NCBI GenBank assembly: GCA_905221065.1
Contig: CAJNBS010000004.1
Coordinates: 70,708-134,707, forward strand
DNA length: 64,000 bases
Direction of reading: 5' to 3'
Source: a bacterium
GTDB taxonomy: Bacteria > Bacillota > Bacilli > Lactobacillales > Streptococcaceae
Under the pieces are notes generated by a model that was not told the origin of the DNA, made no database searches, and saw only the letters and a program-made list of their open reading frames with translations. The position numbers were made by a program, and so were the translations under genes. Of the stretch, positions 57,671 through 64,000 are shown piece by piece. Within the stretch, counting starts at the first letter, position 1, and each line of letters opens with the position of its first letter.

Positions 57671-59437
57671 ATGAAGACAGTTCAATTTTTTTGGAATTAT
57701 TTTAAAATCTATAAACTATCATTTGTAGTTGTCATCCTGATGATTGTTCTGGCGACTCTTGCCCAAGCCCTCTTTCCAGTCTTTTCTGGGCAGGCGGTGA
57801 CGCAACTAGCTAATTTAGTTCAAGCTTATCAAGATGGTAATCCAGAACTTGTTTGGCAAAGCCTATCAGGAATTATGGTCAATCTTGGCCTGCTGGTTTT
57901 GGTTCTATTTATCTCCAGTGTCATATACATGTGTCTTATGACGCGCGTGATTGCAGAATCGACCAACGAGATGCGCAAAGGCCTCTTTGGTAAGCTTGCG
58001 CGATTGACGGTTTCTTTCTTTGACCGCCGACAAGATGGGGATATCCTGTCTCGTTTTACCAGTGATTTGGATAATATCCTCCAAGCCTTTAACGAGAGCT
58101 TGATTCAGGTCATGAGCAATATTGTTCTATACATTGGTCTGATTCTTGTCATGTTTTCGAGAAATGTGACGCTGGCTCTCATCACCATTGCCAGCACACC
58201 AGTGGCCTTTCTTATGCTGATTTTCATCGTGAAAATGGCACGCAAATACACCAACCTCCAGCAAAAAGAGGTTGGGAAACTCAACGCTTATATGGATGAG
58301 AGTATCTCAGGTCAAAAAGCTGTCATTGTCCAAGGAATTCAAGAGGACATGATGGCAGGATTTCTTGAACAAAATGAGCGCGTGCGCAAGGCAACCTTTA
58401 AAGGAAGAATGTTCTCGGGAATTCTGTTCCCTGTCATGAATGGGATGAGTCTGGTTAATACAGCCATCGTCATCTTTGCGGGTTCAGCTGTACTTTTAAA
58501 TGATAAGACTATTGAAACAAGTACAGCCCTCGGTTTGATTGTTATGTTTGCCCAATTTTCTCAGCAATACTACCAGCCTATTATTCAAGTTGCAGCTAGT
58601 TGGGGAAGCCTTCAGTTGGCATTTACTGGTGCTGAACGGATTCAGGAAATGTTTGATGCAGAGGAAGAAATCCGACCTGAAAACGCTCCGACCTTCAGTC
58701 AGTTGCAAGAAGGTGTTGAAATCAGTCATATTGATTTTTCATACTTGCCTGACAAGCCGATTTTGAAAGATGTCAGCATTTCCGCTCCGAAAGGCCAGAT
58801 GACAGCAGTTGTTGGTCCGACAGGTTCAGGGAAAACGACTATTATGAACCTCATCAATCGTTTTTATGATGTTGATGCTGGCGGTATTTATTTTGACGGC
58901 AAAGACATTCGTGACTATGACTTGGATAGTCTCAGAAGTAAGGTGGGAATTGTCTTGCAAGATTCGGTCTTGTTTAGCGGAACCATTCGAGACAATATCC
59001 GTTTTGGTGTGCCAGATGCCAGTCAGGAAATGGTTGAGGCAGCAGCTAAGGCAACCCACATTCACGACTATATCGAAAGTTTACCCGATAAATACGACAC
59101 TCTTATCGATGATGACCAGAGTATCTTCTCAACAGGGCAGAAACAATTGATTTCCATCGCTCGAACCCTAATGACAGATCCAGAAGTTCTCATTCTAGAT
59201 GAAGCCACTTCAAACGTAGATACAGTAACAGAAAGCAAGATTCAGCATGCTATGGAGGCGGTTGTAGCAGGAAGAACCAGTTTCGTCATTGCCCATCGCT
59301 TGAAAACCATTCTCAATGCAGACCAGATTATCGTTCTTAAAGATGGAGAAGTCATTGAACGCGGTAACCACCATGAACTCTTGAAGCTAGGTGGATTCTA
59401 TTCAGAACTCTATCACAATCAGTTTGTTTTTGAATAA
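57671..59437 (+). CDS. patB: ABC multidrug exporter half PatB
   Basis: The 588-residue partner of PatA has six membrane helices and an ATPase with Walker A GPTGSGKTT, canonical Walker B VLILDEAT and H-loop IAHRL, but a changed signature FSTGQKQL. The intact catalytic residues and altered signature complement PatA exactly. I chose ATG 57671 (AAAGGAGG upstream) over a long in-frame extension inside patA; the length equals pneumococcal PatB. No insertion sequence lies between patA and patB here. Confidence 0.92.
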   Translation: MKTVQFFWNYFKIYKLSFVVVILMIVLATLAQALFPVFSGQAVTQLANLVQAYQDGNPELVWQSLSGIMVNLGLLVLVLFISSVIYMCLMTRVIAESTNEMRKGLFGKLARLTVSFFDRRQDGDILSRFTSDLDNILQAFNESLIQVMSNIVLYIGLILVMFSRNVTLALITIASTPVAFLMLIFIVKMARKYTNLQQKEVGKLNAYMDESISGQKAVIVQGIQEDMMAGFLEQNERVRKATFKGRMFSGILFPVMNGMSLVNTAIVIFAGSAVLLNDKTIETSTALGLIVMFAQFSQQYYQPIIQVAASWGSLQLAFTGAERIQEMFDAEEEIRPENAPTFSQLQEGVEISHIDFSYLPDKPILKDVSISAPKGQMTAVVGPTGSGKTTIMNLINRFYDVDAGGIYFDGKDIRDYDLDSLRSKVGIVLQDSVLFSGTIRDNIRFGVPDASQEMVEAAAKATHIHDYIESLPDKYDTLIDDDQSIFSTGQKQLISIARTLMTDPEVLILDEATSNVDTVTESKIQHAMEAVVAGRTSFVIAHRLKTILNADQIIVLKDGEVIERGNHHELLKLGGFYSELYHNQFVFE

Positions 59438-59440
59438 GAG

Positions 59441-59470
59441 AAAAGTTGTCCCAAGTGGGCAGCTTTTTCT
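59441..59470 (+). terminator. patAB terminator
   Basis: AAAAGTTGTCCC pairs with GGGCAGCTTTTT using two wobble pairs. Confidence 0.8.
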
Positions 59471-59575
59471 TGTCCATAAAAAATTTTTATCACAGCCTTA
59501 AAAAAAACATATTAGACGAAAGTCATTTTGAGTGATATGATAGGACTATCGTTAATATTCGAAAGGAGAGACATC

Positions 59576-60265
59576 ATGGCTAGAACGGTTGTAGGAGTTG
59601 CTGCAAATCTATGTCCCGTAGACGCAGAAGGCAAAAACATTCATTCATCTGTATCTTGTAGATTTGCAGAGAGCATTCGTCAAGTCGGTGGTCTCCCTTT
59701 AGTCATTCCTGTTGGTGATGAGTCCGTTGTACGCGATTATGTGGAAATGATTGACAAGCTCATCTTGACAGGCGGTCAAAATGTCCATCCTCAGTTTTAT
59801 GGAGAGAAAAAGACCATCGAGAGCGATGATTACAATCTAGTCCGTGATGAATTTGAATTGGCACTTTTGAAGGAAGCGCTCCGTCAGAATAAACCAATTA
59901 TGGCAATCTGCCGCGGTGTCCAACTTGTCAATGTTGCCTTTGGTGGAACCCTCAATCAAGAAATTGAAGGTCACTGGCAAGGACTACCTTTCGGGACATC
60001 TCACTCTATTGAGACAGTGGAAGGAAGCGTGGTGGCTAAGCTATTTGGAAAAGAAAGTCAGGTCAACTCTGTCCATCGTCAAAGTATTAAAGATTTGGCA
60101 CCTAATTTCCGTGTAACTGCTATTGATCCAAGAGACCAGACCATCGAAGCGATTGAGTCTATCGACGAACACCGCATTATTGGTTTGCAGTGGCATCCAG
60201 AGTTTCTGGTTAATGAAGAAGATGGCAATTTAGAATTATTTGAGTATTTATTGAACGAACTGTAA
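59576..60265 (+). CDS. Gamma-glutamyl-gamma-aminobutyrate hydrolase family (peptidase C26)
   Basis: The 229-residue class I glutamine amidotransferase-like hydrolase has the nucleophile Cys in AICRGVQLVN and the His-Glu pair in QWHPEFL. PuuD-type enzymes cut gamma-glutamyl bonds; the substrate here is unknown. ATG 59576 follows AAAGGAGAG; an upstream in-frame start would add 16 residues without a better site. It appears to be monocistronic. Confidence 0.87.
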   Translation: MARTVVGVAANLCPVDAEGKNIHSSVSCRFAESIRQVGGLPLVIPVGDESVVRDYVEMIDKLILTGGQNVHPQFYGEKKTIESDDYNLVRDEFELALLKEALRQNKPIMAICRGVQLVNVAFGGTLNQEIEGHWQGLPFGTSHSIETVEGSVVAKLFGKESQVNSVHRQSIKDLAPNFRVTAIDPRDQTIEAIESIDEHRIIGLQWHPEFLVNEEDGNLELFEYLLNEL

Positions 60266-60329
60266 CGGCTGGGACATCTGGTCGTTCTTTCTTTTATTTT
60301 TTCAAAATTTTTGGAATGTGGGATTTTTA

Positions 60330-60343
60330 CGCAAACGTTTGAA
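60330..60343 (+). promoter_or_regulatory. MalR-like operator upstream of pgi
   Basis: CGCAAACGTTTGAA matches the perfect malQ operator (CGCAAACGTTTGCG) at 12 of 14 positions. It lies about 70 bases before the expected pgi start. A CcpA cre is the alternative, but the match to that consensus has three mismatches. Confidence 0.5.
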
Positions 60344-60378
60344 TTCTGATAAAAATTGGAGAAATTCGACAAAAAAAC

Positions 60379-60407
60379 TTGAAAAAAACGAAGGTAAGCG
60401 TTATGAT
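60379..60407 (+). promoter_or_regulatory. pgi promoter
   Basis: TTGAAA (60379-60384), 17-bp spacer, TATGAT (60402-60407); the transcript would begin near 60413, 23 bases before the ATG. Confidence 0.65.
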
Positions 60408-60435
60408 AGAAAAGAAGAAATATTGGAGGAATAAC

Positions 60436-61785
60436 ATGTCACATATTAAATTTGATTATTCAAAAGTTTTAGACAAATTTGTTGCACCACATGAAGTGGA
60501 ATACATGCAATCACAAGTAACAGCAGCAGATGAATTGATCCGTAAAGGAACGGGTGCTGGTAGCGACTTCTTGGGATGGTTGGACCTTCCTGAAAATTAC
60601 GACCGCGAAGAATTTGACCGCATCTTGAAAGCTGCTGAGCAAATCAAATCAGACAGCGATGTTTTGGTTGTGATCGGTATCGGTGGATCTTACCTTGGTG
60701 CAAAAGCAGCAATCGATTTCTTGAACCATCACTTTGCTAACTTGCAAACAAAAGAAGAACGCAAAGCTCCACAAATCCTTTACGCAGGAAACTCAATCTC
60801 ATCTACTTACCTTGCTGACTTGGTAGAGTATGTAGCTGACAAAGACTTCTCAGTAAACGTGATTTCTAAATCAGGTACAACAACAGAACCAGCGATTGCT
60901 TTCCGTGTCTTCAAAGAACTCTTGGTTAAGAAATACGGACAAGAAGAAGCCAACAAACGTATCTATGCAACAACTGACCGCCAAAAAGGTGCTGTTAAGG
61001 TTGAAGCAGACGCTAACGGTTGGGAAACATTTGTTGTTCCAGACGACATCGGTGGACGCTTCTCAGTATTGACAGCAGTTGGATTGCTTCCAATCGCTGC
61101 ATCAGGTGCAGACATCAAAGCTCTTATGGAAGGTGCTAATGCAGCTCGCAAAGACTACACCTCAGACAAGATTGCTGAAAATGAAGCTTACCAATATGCA
61201 GCAGTTCGTAACATCCTTTACCGTAAAGGCTATGCAACTGAAATCTTGGTAAACTATGAGCCATCACTTCAATACTTCTCAGAATGGTGGAAACAATTGG
61301 CTGGTGAATCAGAAGGGAAAGACCAAAAAGGTATCTACCCAACTTCAGCAAACTTCTCAACTGACTTGCACTCACTTGGTCAATTTATCCAAGAGGGAAC
61401 TCGTATCATGTTTGAAACAGTTGTTCGTGTTGACAAACCTCGTAAGAACGTGATTATCCCTACTTTGGAAGAAGATCTTGATGGACTTGGTTACCTTCAA
61501 GGAAAAGACGTTGATTTTGTAAACAAAAAAGCAACTGACGGTGTTCTTCTTGCCCACACAGATGGTGATGTACCAAACATGTACGTGACTCTTCCAGAGC
61601 AAGATGCTTTCACTCTTGGTTACACTATCTACTTCTTCGAATTGGCTATCGCCCTTTCAGGTTACTTGAATGCTATCAACCCATTTGACCAACCAGGTGT
61701 TGAAGCTTACAAACGTAACATGTTTGCCCTTCTTGGAAAACCAGGATTTGAAGAATTGAGCAAAGAACTTAACGCACGTCTATAA
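60436..61785 (+). CDS. pgi: Glucose-6-phosphate isomerase
   Basis: The 449-residue enzyme interconverts glucose-6-phosphate and fructose-6-phosphate. The family signatures [23 protein letters not shown] and [13 protein letters not shown] are visible. ATG 60436 ([10 protein letters not shown]) has GGAGG upstream; an in-frame ATG 57 bases earlier would sit at the promoter and is rejected. Codon use is strongly biased. It ends with a terminator. Confidence 0.98.
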   Translation: MSHIKFDYSKVLDKFVAPHEVEYMQSQVTAADELIRKGTGAGSDFLGWLDLPENYDREEFDRILKAAEQIKSDSDVLVVIGIGGSYLGAKAAIDFLNHHFANLQTKEERKAPQILYAGNSISSTYLADLVEYVADKDFSVNVISKSGTTTEPAIAFRVFKELLVKKYGQEEANKRIYATTDRQKGAVKVEADANGWETFVVPDDIGGRFSVLTAVGLLPIAASGADIKALMEGANAARKDYTSDKIAENEAYQYAAVRNILYRKGYATEILVNYEPSLQYFSEWWKQLAGESEGKDQKGIYPTSANFSTDLHSLGQFIQEGTRIMFETVVRVDKPRKNVIIPTLEEDLDGLGYLQGKDVDFVNKKATDGVLLAHTDGDVPNMYVTLPEQDAFTLGYTIYFFELAIALSGYLNAINPFDQPGVEAYKRNMFALLGKPGFEELSKELNARL

Positions 61786-61791
61786 TAGAAG

Positions 61792-61818
61792 AAAAGAGTG
61801 GTTTGTCCACTCTTTTTA
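61792..61818 (+). terminator. pgi terminator
   Basis: AAAGAGTGG pairs with CCACTCTTT around TTTGT, then more T residues. Confidence 0.9.
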
Positions 61819-61837
61819 CTCTCTTTATCCATAGAAA

Positions 61838-61866
61838 TTGGACTCAGCCAAGACTTGTGATATAAT
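61838..61866 (+). promoter_or_regulatory. gltX promoter
   Basis: TTGGAC (61838-61843), 17-bp spacer, TATAAT (61861-61866). Confidence 0.75.
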
Positions 61867-61912
61867 ATAGAGAGCAAAAAGGCAGACGCCTAGAGACTTT
61901 ATAGGAGAAACT

Positions 61913-63373
61913 ATGTCAAAAGATATCCGCGTACGTTACGCACCAAGTCCAACAGGACTACTACACATCGGAAATGCTCGTACAGCATTGTTCAACTACC
62001 TTTACGCCCGTCATCATGGTGGAACTTTTATTATCCGTATCGAAGATACTGACCGTAAACGCCATGTTGAGGACGGTGAACGTTCACAGCTTGAAAACCT
62101 TCGTTGGTTAGGCATGGATTGGGATGAAAGCCCAGAAACACATGAAAACTACCGCCAGTCTGAGCGTTTGGACTTGTATCAAAAATACATCGACCAATTG
62201 CTAGCTGAAGGAAAAGCCTACAAATCTTACGTTACAGAAGAAGAATTGGCAGCTGAGCGCGAACGCCAAGAAGCAGCTGGTGAAACACCGCGCTATATCA
62301 ACGAATACCTTGGTATGAGTGAAGAAGAAAAAGTAGCTTACATCGCAGAACGTGAAGCAGCTGGTATCATTCCAACGGTTCGTTTGGCTGTCAATGAATC
62401 AGGTATCTACAAGTGGCATGATATGGTCAAAGGCGATATCGAATTTGAAGGTGGCAATATTGGTGGTGACTGGGTCATCCAAAAGAAAGATGGTTACCCA
62501 ACTTACAACTTTGCCGTTGTCATCGATGACCACGATATGCAAATCTCTCACGTTATCCGTGGAGATGACCACATTGCTAATACACCAAAACAGCTTATGG
62601 TTTATGAAGCGCTTGGTTGGGAAGCACCAGAGTTTGGTCACATGACCTTAATCATCAACTCTGAAACTGGTAAGAAGTTATCTAAACGTGATACTAATAC
62701 ACTTCAATTTATCGAAGATTACCGAAAGAAAGGTTACCTTCCAGAAGCAGTCTTTAACTTTATTGCTCTTCTAGGTTGGAACCCAGGTGGTGAAGACGAA
62801 ATCTTCTCTCGTGAGGAATTGATTAAACTCTTTGATGAAAACCGTCTCAGCAAGTCACCAGCAGCCTTCGACCAGAAAAAACTTGACTGGATGAGCAATG
62901 ACTATATCAAGAATGCAGATCTTGAAACCATCTTTGAAATGGCAAAACCATTCCTAGAAGAAGCAGGTCGATTGACTGACAAGGCTGAAAAATTAGTTGA
63001 GCTCTATAAACCACAAATGAAATCAGTAGATGAGATTATCCCATTGACAGATCTCTTCTTCTCAGATTTCCCAGAATTGACCGAAGCAGAGCGCGAAGTC
63101 ATGGCGGGTGAAACCGTCCCAACAGTTCTTGAAGCCTTCAAAGCAAAACTCGAAGCGATGACAGATGATGAATTTGTGACAGAGAATATCTTCCCACAAA
63201 TTAAAGCAGTCCAAAAAGAAACAGGTATCAAAGGAAAAAATCTCTTCATGCCAATTCGTATTGCTGTTTCAGGTGAAATGCATGGTCCAGAATTGCCAGA
63301 TACTATCTTCTTGTTAGGTCGCGAAAAATCAATTCAGCATATAGAAAATATGTTAAAAGAAATCTCTAAATAA
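61913..63373 (+). CDS. gltX: Glutamyl-tRNA synthetase
   Basis: The 486-residue class I enzyme charges tRNA-Glu and, in Firmicutes, also tRNA-Gln for later amidation. The HIGH motif is [13 protein letters not shown] and the KMSKS motif is KLSKRD. The C-terminal helical anticodon domain (about 330-486) is complete. ATAGGAG precedes the ATG. A tRNA-Glu gene lies 580 bases downstream. Confidence 0.98.
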   Translation: MSKDIRVRYAPSPTGLLHIGNARTALFNYLYARHHGGTFIIRIEDTDRKRHVEDGERSQLENLRWLGMDWDESPETHENYRQSERLDLYQKYIDQLLAEGKAYKSYVTEEELAAERERQEAAGETPRYINEYLGMSEEEKVAYIAEREAAGIIPTVRLAVNESGIYKWHDMVKGDIEFEGGNIGGDWVIQKKDGYPTYNFAVVIDDHDMQISHVIRGDDHIANTPKQLMVYEALGWEAPEFGHMTLIINSETGKKLSKRDTNTLQFIEDYRKKGYLPEAVFNFIALLGWNPGGEDEIFSREELIKLFDENRLSKSPAAFDQKKLDWMSNDYIKNADLETIFEMAKPFLEEAGRLTDKAEKLVELYKPQMKSVDEIIPLTDLFFSDFPELTEAEREVMAGETVPTVLEAFKAKLEAMTDDEFVTENIFPQIKAVQKETGIKGKNLFMPIRIAVSGEMHGPELPDTIFLLGREKSIQHIENMLKEISK

Positions 63374-63386
63374 GAAGGATGTAATA

Positions 63387-63819
63387 ATGGACATCTGGGA
63401 AAAGATGTACGAAGAAGCACAGAAATTATATAATCCACATGAAGTATCTGATTTTGTTTACGCTAACCATGTCGTAGCCGCAGTAGAAGCAGAAGATGGA
63501 CAAATATTTACAGGTTTCTGTATGGAGGGAACCCTGTGGTGTATTCCATCTCTGCGCAGAGCGGGCAGCTCTCTTCAATATGTACCAACTTTCAGGACAA
63601 ACTAAGGTTAAGAAAGTATTAGCCTTTCGAGATAAACCGTCGTATGGTAGAAGTTCGGGTATGCCTTGTGGCGCTTGCAGAGAATTTCTATTAGAGTTGA
63701 ATGCTGAAAATAAAGATGCAGAATTCATGATGGATTACAATAGAAGAAAGACTGTGAGAGTCGCAGAGCTAATGCCCTATTGGTGGGGAGAAGAACGTGC
63801 TTCTAAGTTTGATAAATAA
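63387..63819 (+). pseudogene. Cytidine/blasticidin-deaminase-like gene with a frameshift
   Basis: The first frame starts MDIWEKMYEEAQKLYNPHEV and runs into unrelated sequence after GFCMEG; the second frame continues CGVFHLCAERAAL, PCGACRE and MPYWWGEERASKFDK. Removing one C from the CCC at 63532-63534 restores a single 143-residue frame reading GFCMEGTCGVFHLCAERAAL. The zinc-site cysteines (LCAE and PCGAC) are all in the second part. AAGGATG precedes the ATG. It is either a recent inactivation or a sequencing error at a short homopolymer. Confidence 0.85.
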
Positions 63820-63855
63820 TAAAAGAGTCAGTTTAATTCTGGCTCTTTTATTATA
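63818..63855 (+). terminator. Terminator after the deaminase-like gene
   Basis: AATAAAAGAGTCAG pairs with CTGGCTCTTTTATT using one wobble pair. Confidence 0.85.
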
Positions 63856-63902
63856 AGTTGAAAAAGTCGATTTGAAAAAAATGAAAAAAATAGAAAAAGA
63901 TG

Positions 63903-63930
63903 TTGACAAAAAATAAAAAGGCTGTATAAT
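63903..63930 (+). promoter_or_regulatory. tRNA operon promoter
   Basis: TTGACA (63903-63908), 16-bp spacer, TATAAT (63925-63930): both hexamers are perfect, as usual for stable RNA promoters. Confidence 0.88.
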
Positions 63931-63955
63931 AGTAAGAGTTGAAAATAACAACTCT

Positions 63956-64000
63956 GGTCCGTTGGTCAAGGGGTTAAGACACCGCCTTTTCACGGCGGTA
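63956..64000 (+). tRNA. tRNA-Glu (TTC), 5' part
   Basis: The acceptor strand GGTCCGT, the D arm TGGTCAAGGGGTTAAGACA and the anticodon arm CCGCC-TTTTCAC-GGCGG with anticodon TTC are present. The gene runs off the window before the variable and T arms. Confidence 0.92.

Overview
The window is chromosomal DNA of a mitis-group streptococcus, most likely Streptococcus mitis or a close relative of S. pneumoniae. The evidence is three BOX elements (one carries the exact complement of the classical BOXA1R primer site), a PavB-type SSURE adhesin beside the TCS08 regulators, a pneumococcal-type mal regulon, hexA-type mutS, patA/patB, pbp1b, and low-GC genes with strong AGGAGG ribosome sites. A type II-A CRISPR-Cas9 locus, which pneumococci normally lack, argues for a commensal relative. 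No prophage or insertion sequence was seen.

Layout. 1-3.6 kb: the 3' end of pavB, the TCS08 response regulator and SaeS-like kinase, and rpsD. 3.7-4.35 kb: two tandem type I toxin-antitoxin loci of the Fst/par family with toxin promoters, convergent antisense RNA promoters and shared terminators. 4.65-9.9 kb: rpmG-rpmF, ilvD under a perfect CodY box, a SufT-like gene, and an Rgg regulator followed by an MFS exporter. 10-18.3 kb: hisS, a six-gene XRE/DUF3169/ABC/membrane-protein module plus a CPBP protease pair, aspS and a YitT-family gene. 18.3-28 kb: the maltodextrin regulon (malR, malA, malD, malC, malX on the minus strand; malQ, malP on the plus strand) with MalR operators at both divergent promoters. 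28.1-29.3 kb: small membrane-peptide genes with a local duplication. 29.3-41 kb: rlmA(II), a small membrane protein with a P1B-type ATPase, tyrS, pbp1b, an EamA transporter that looks leaderless, a structured RNA, lysine/DAP genes, 5-FTHF cyclo-ligase and a rhomboid protease.

41.1-48.2 kb: a complete type II-A CRISPR-Cas system on the minus strand (cas9-cas1-cas2-csn2, then leader and an array of 11 repeats and 10 spacers), with tracrRNA divergent from cas9. 48.3-64 kb: gpsA-galU, a small membrane protein, argS diverging from argR, mutS, the patA-patB drug exporter behind a transcriptional attenuator, a C26 amidotransferase-like hydrolase, pgi, gltX, a frameshifted cytidine-deaminase-like gene, and the first half of a tRNA-Glu.

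How parts work together. MalX/C/D import maltodextrins and MalP/MalQ degrade them under MalR; a MalR-like site also precedes pgi. TCS08 sits next to the adhesin it is known to control in pneumococcus. The CRISPR array, tracrRNA, Cas9 and the Cas1-Cas2-Csn2 module form an apparently intact, probably NGG-recognising immune system. Comparisons with pneumococcal gene order are from memory and are marked as inference.
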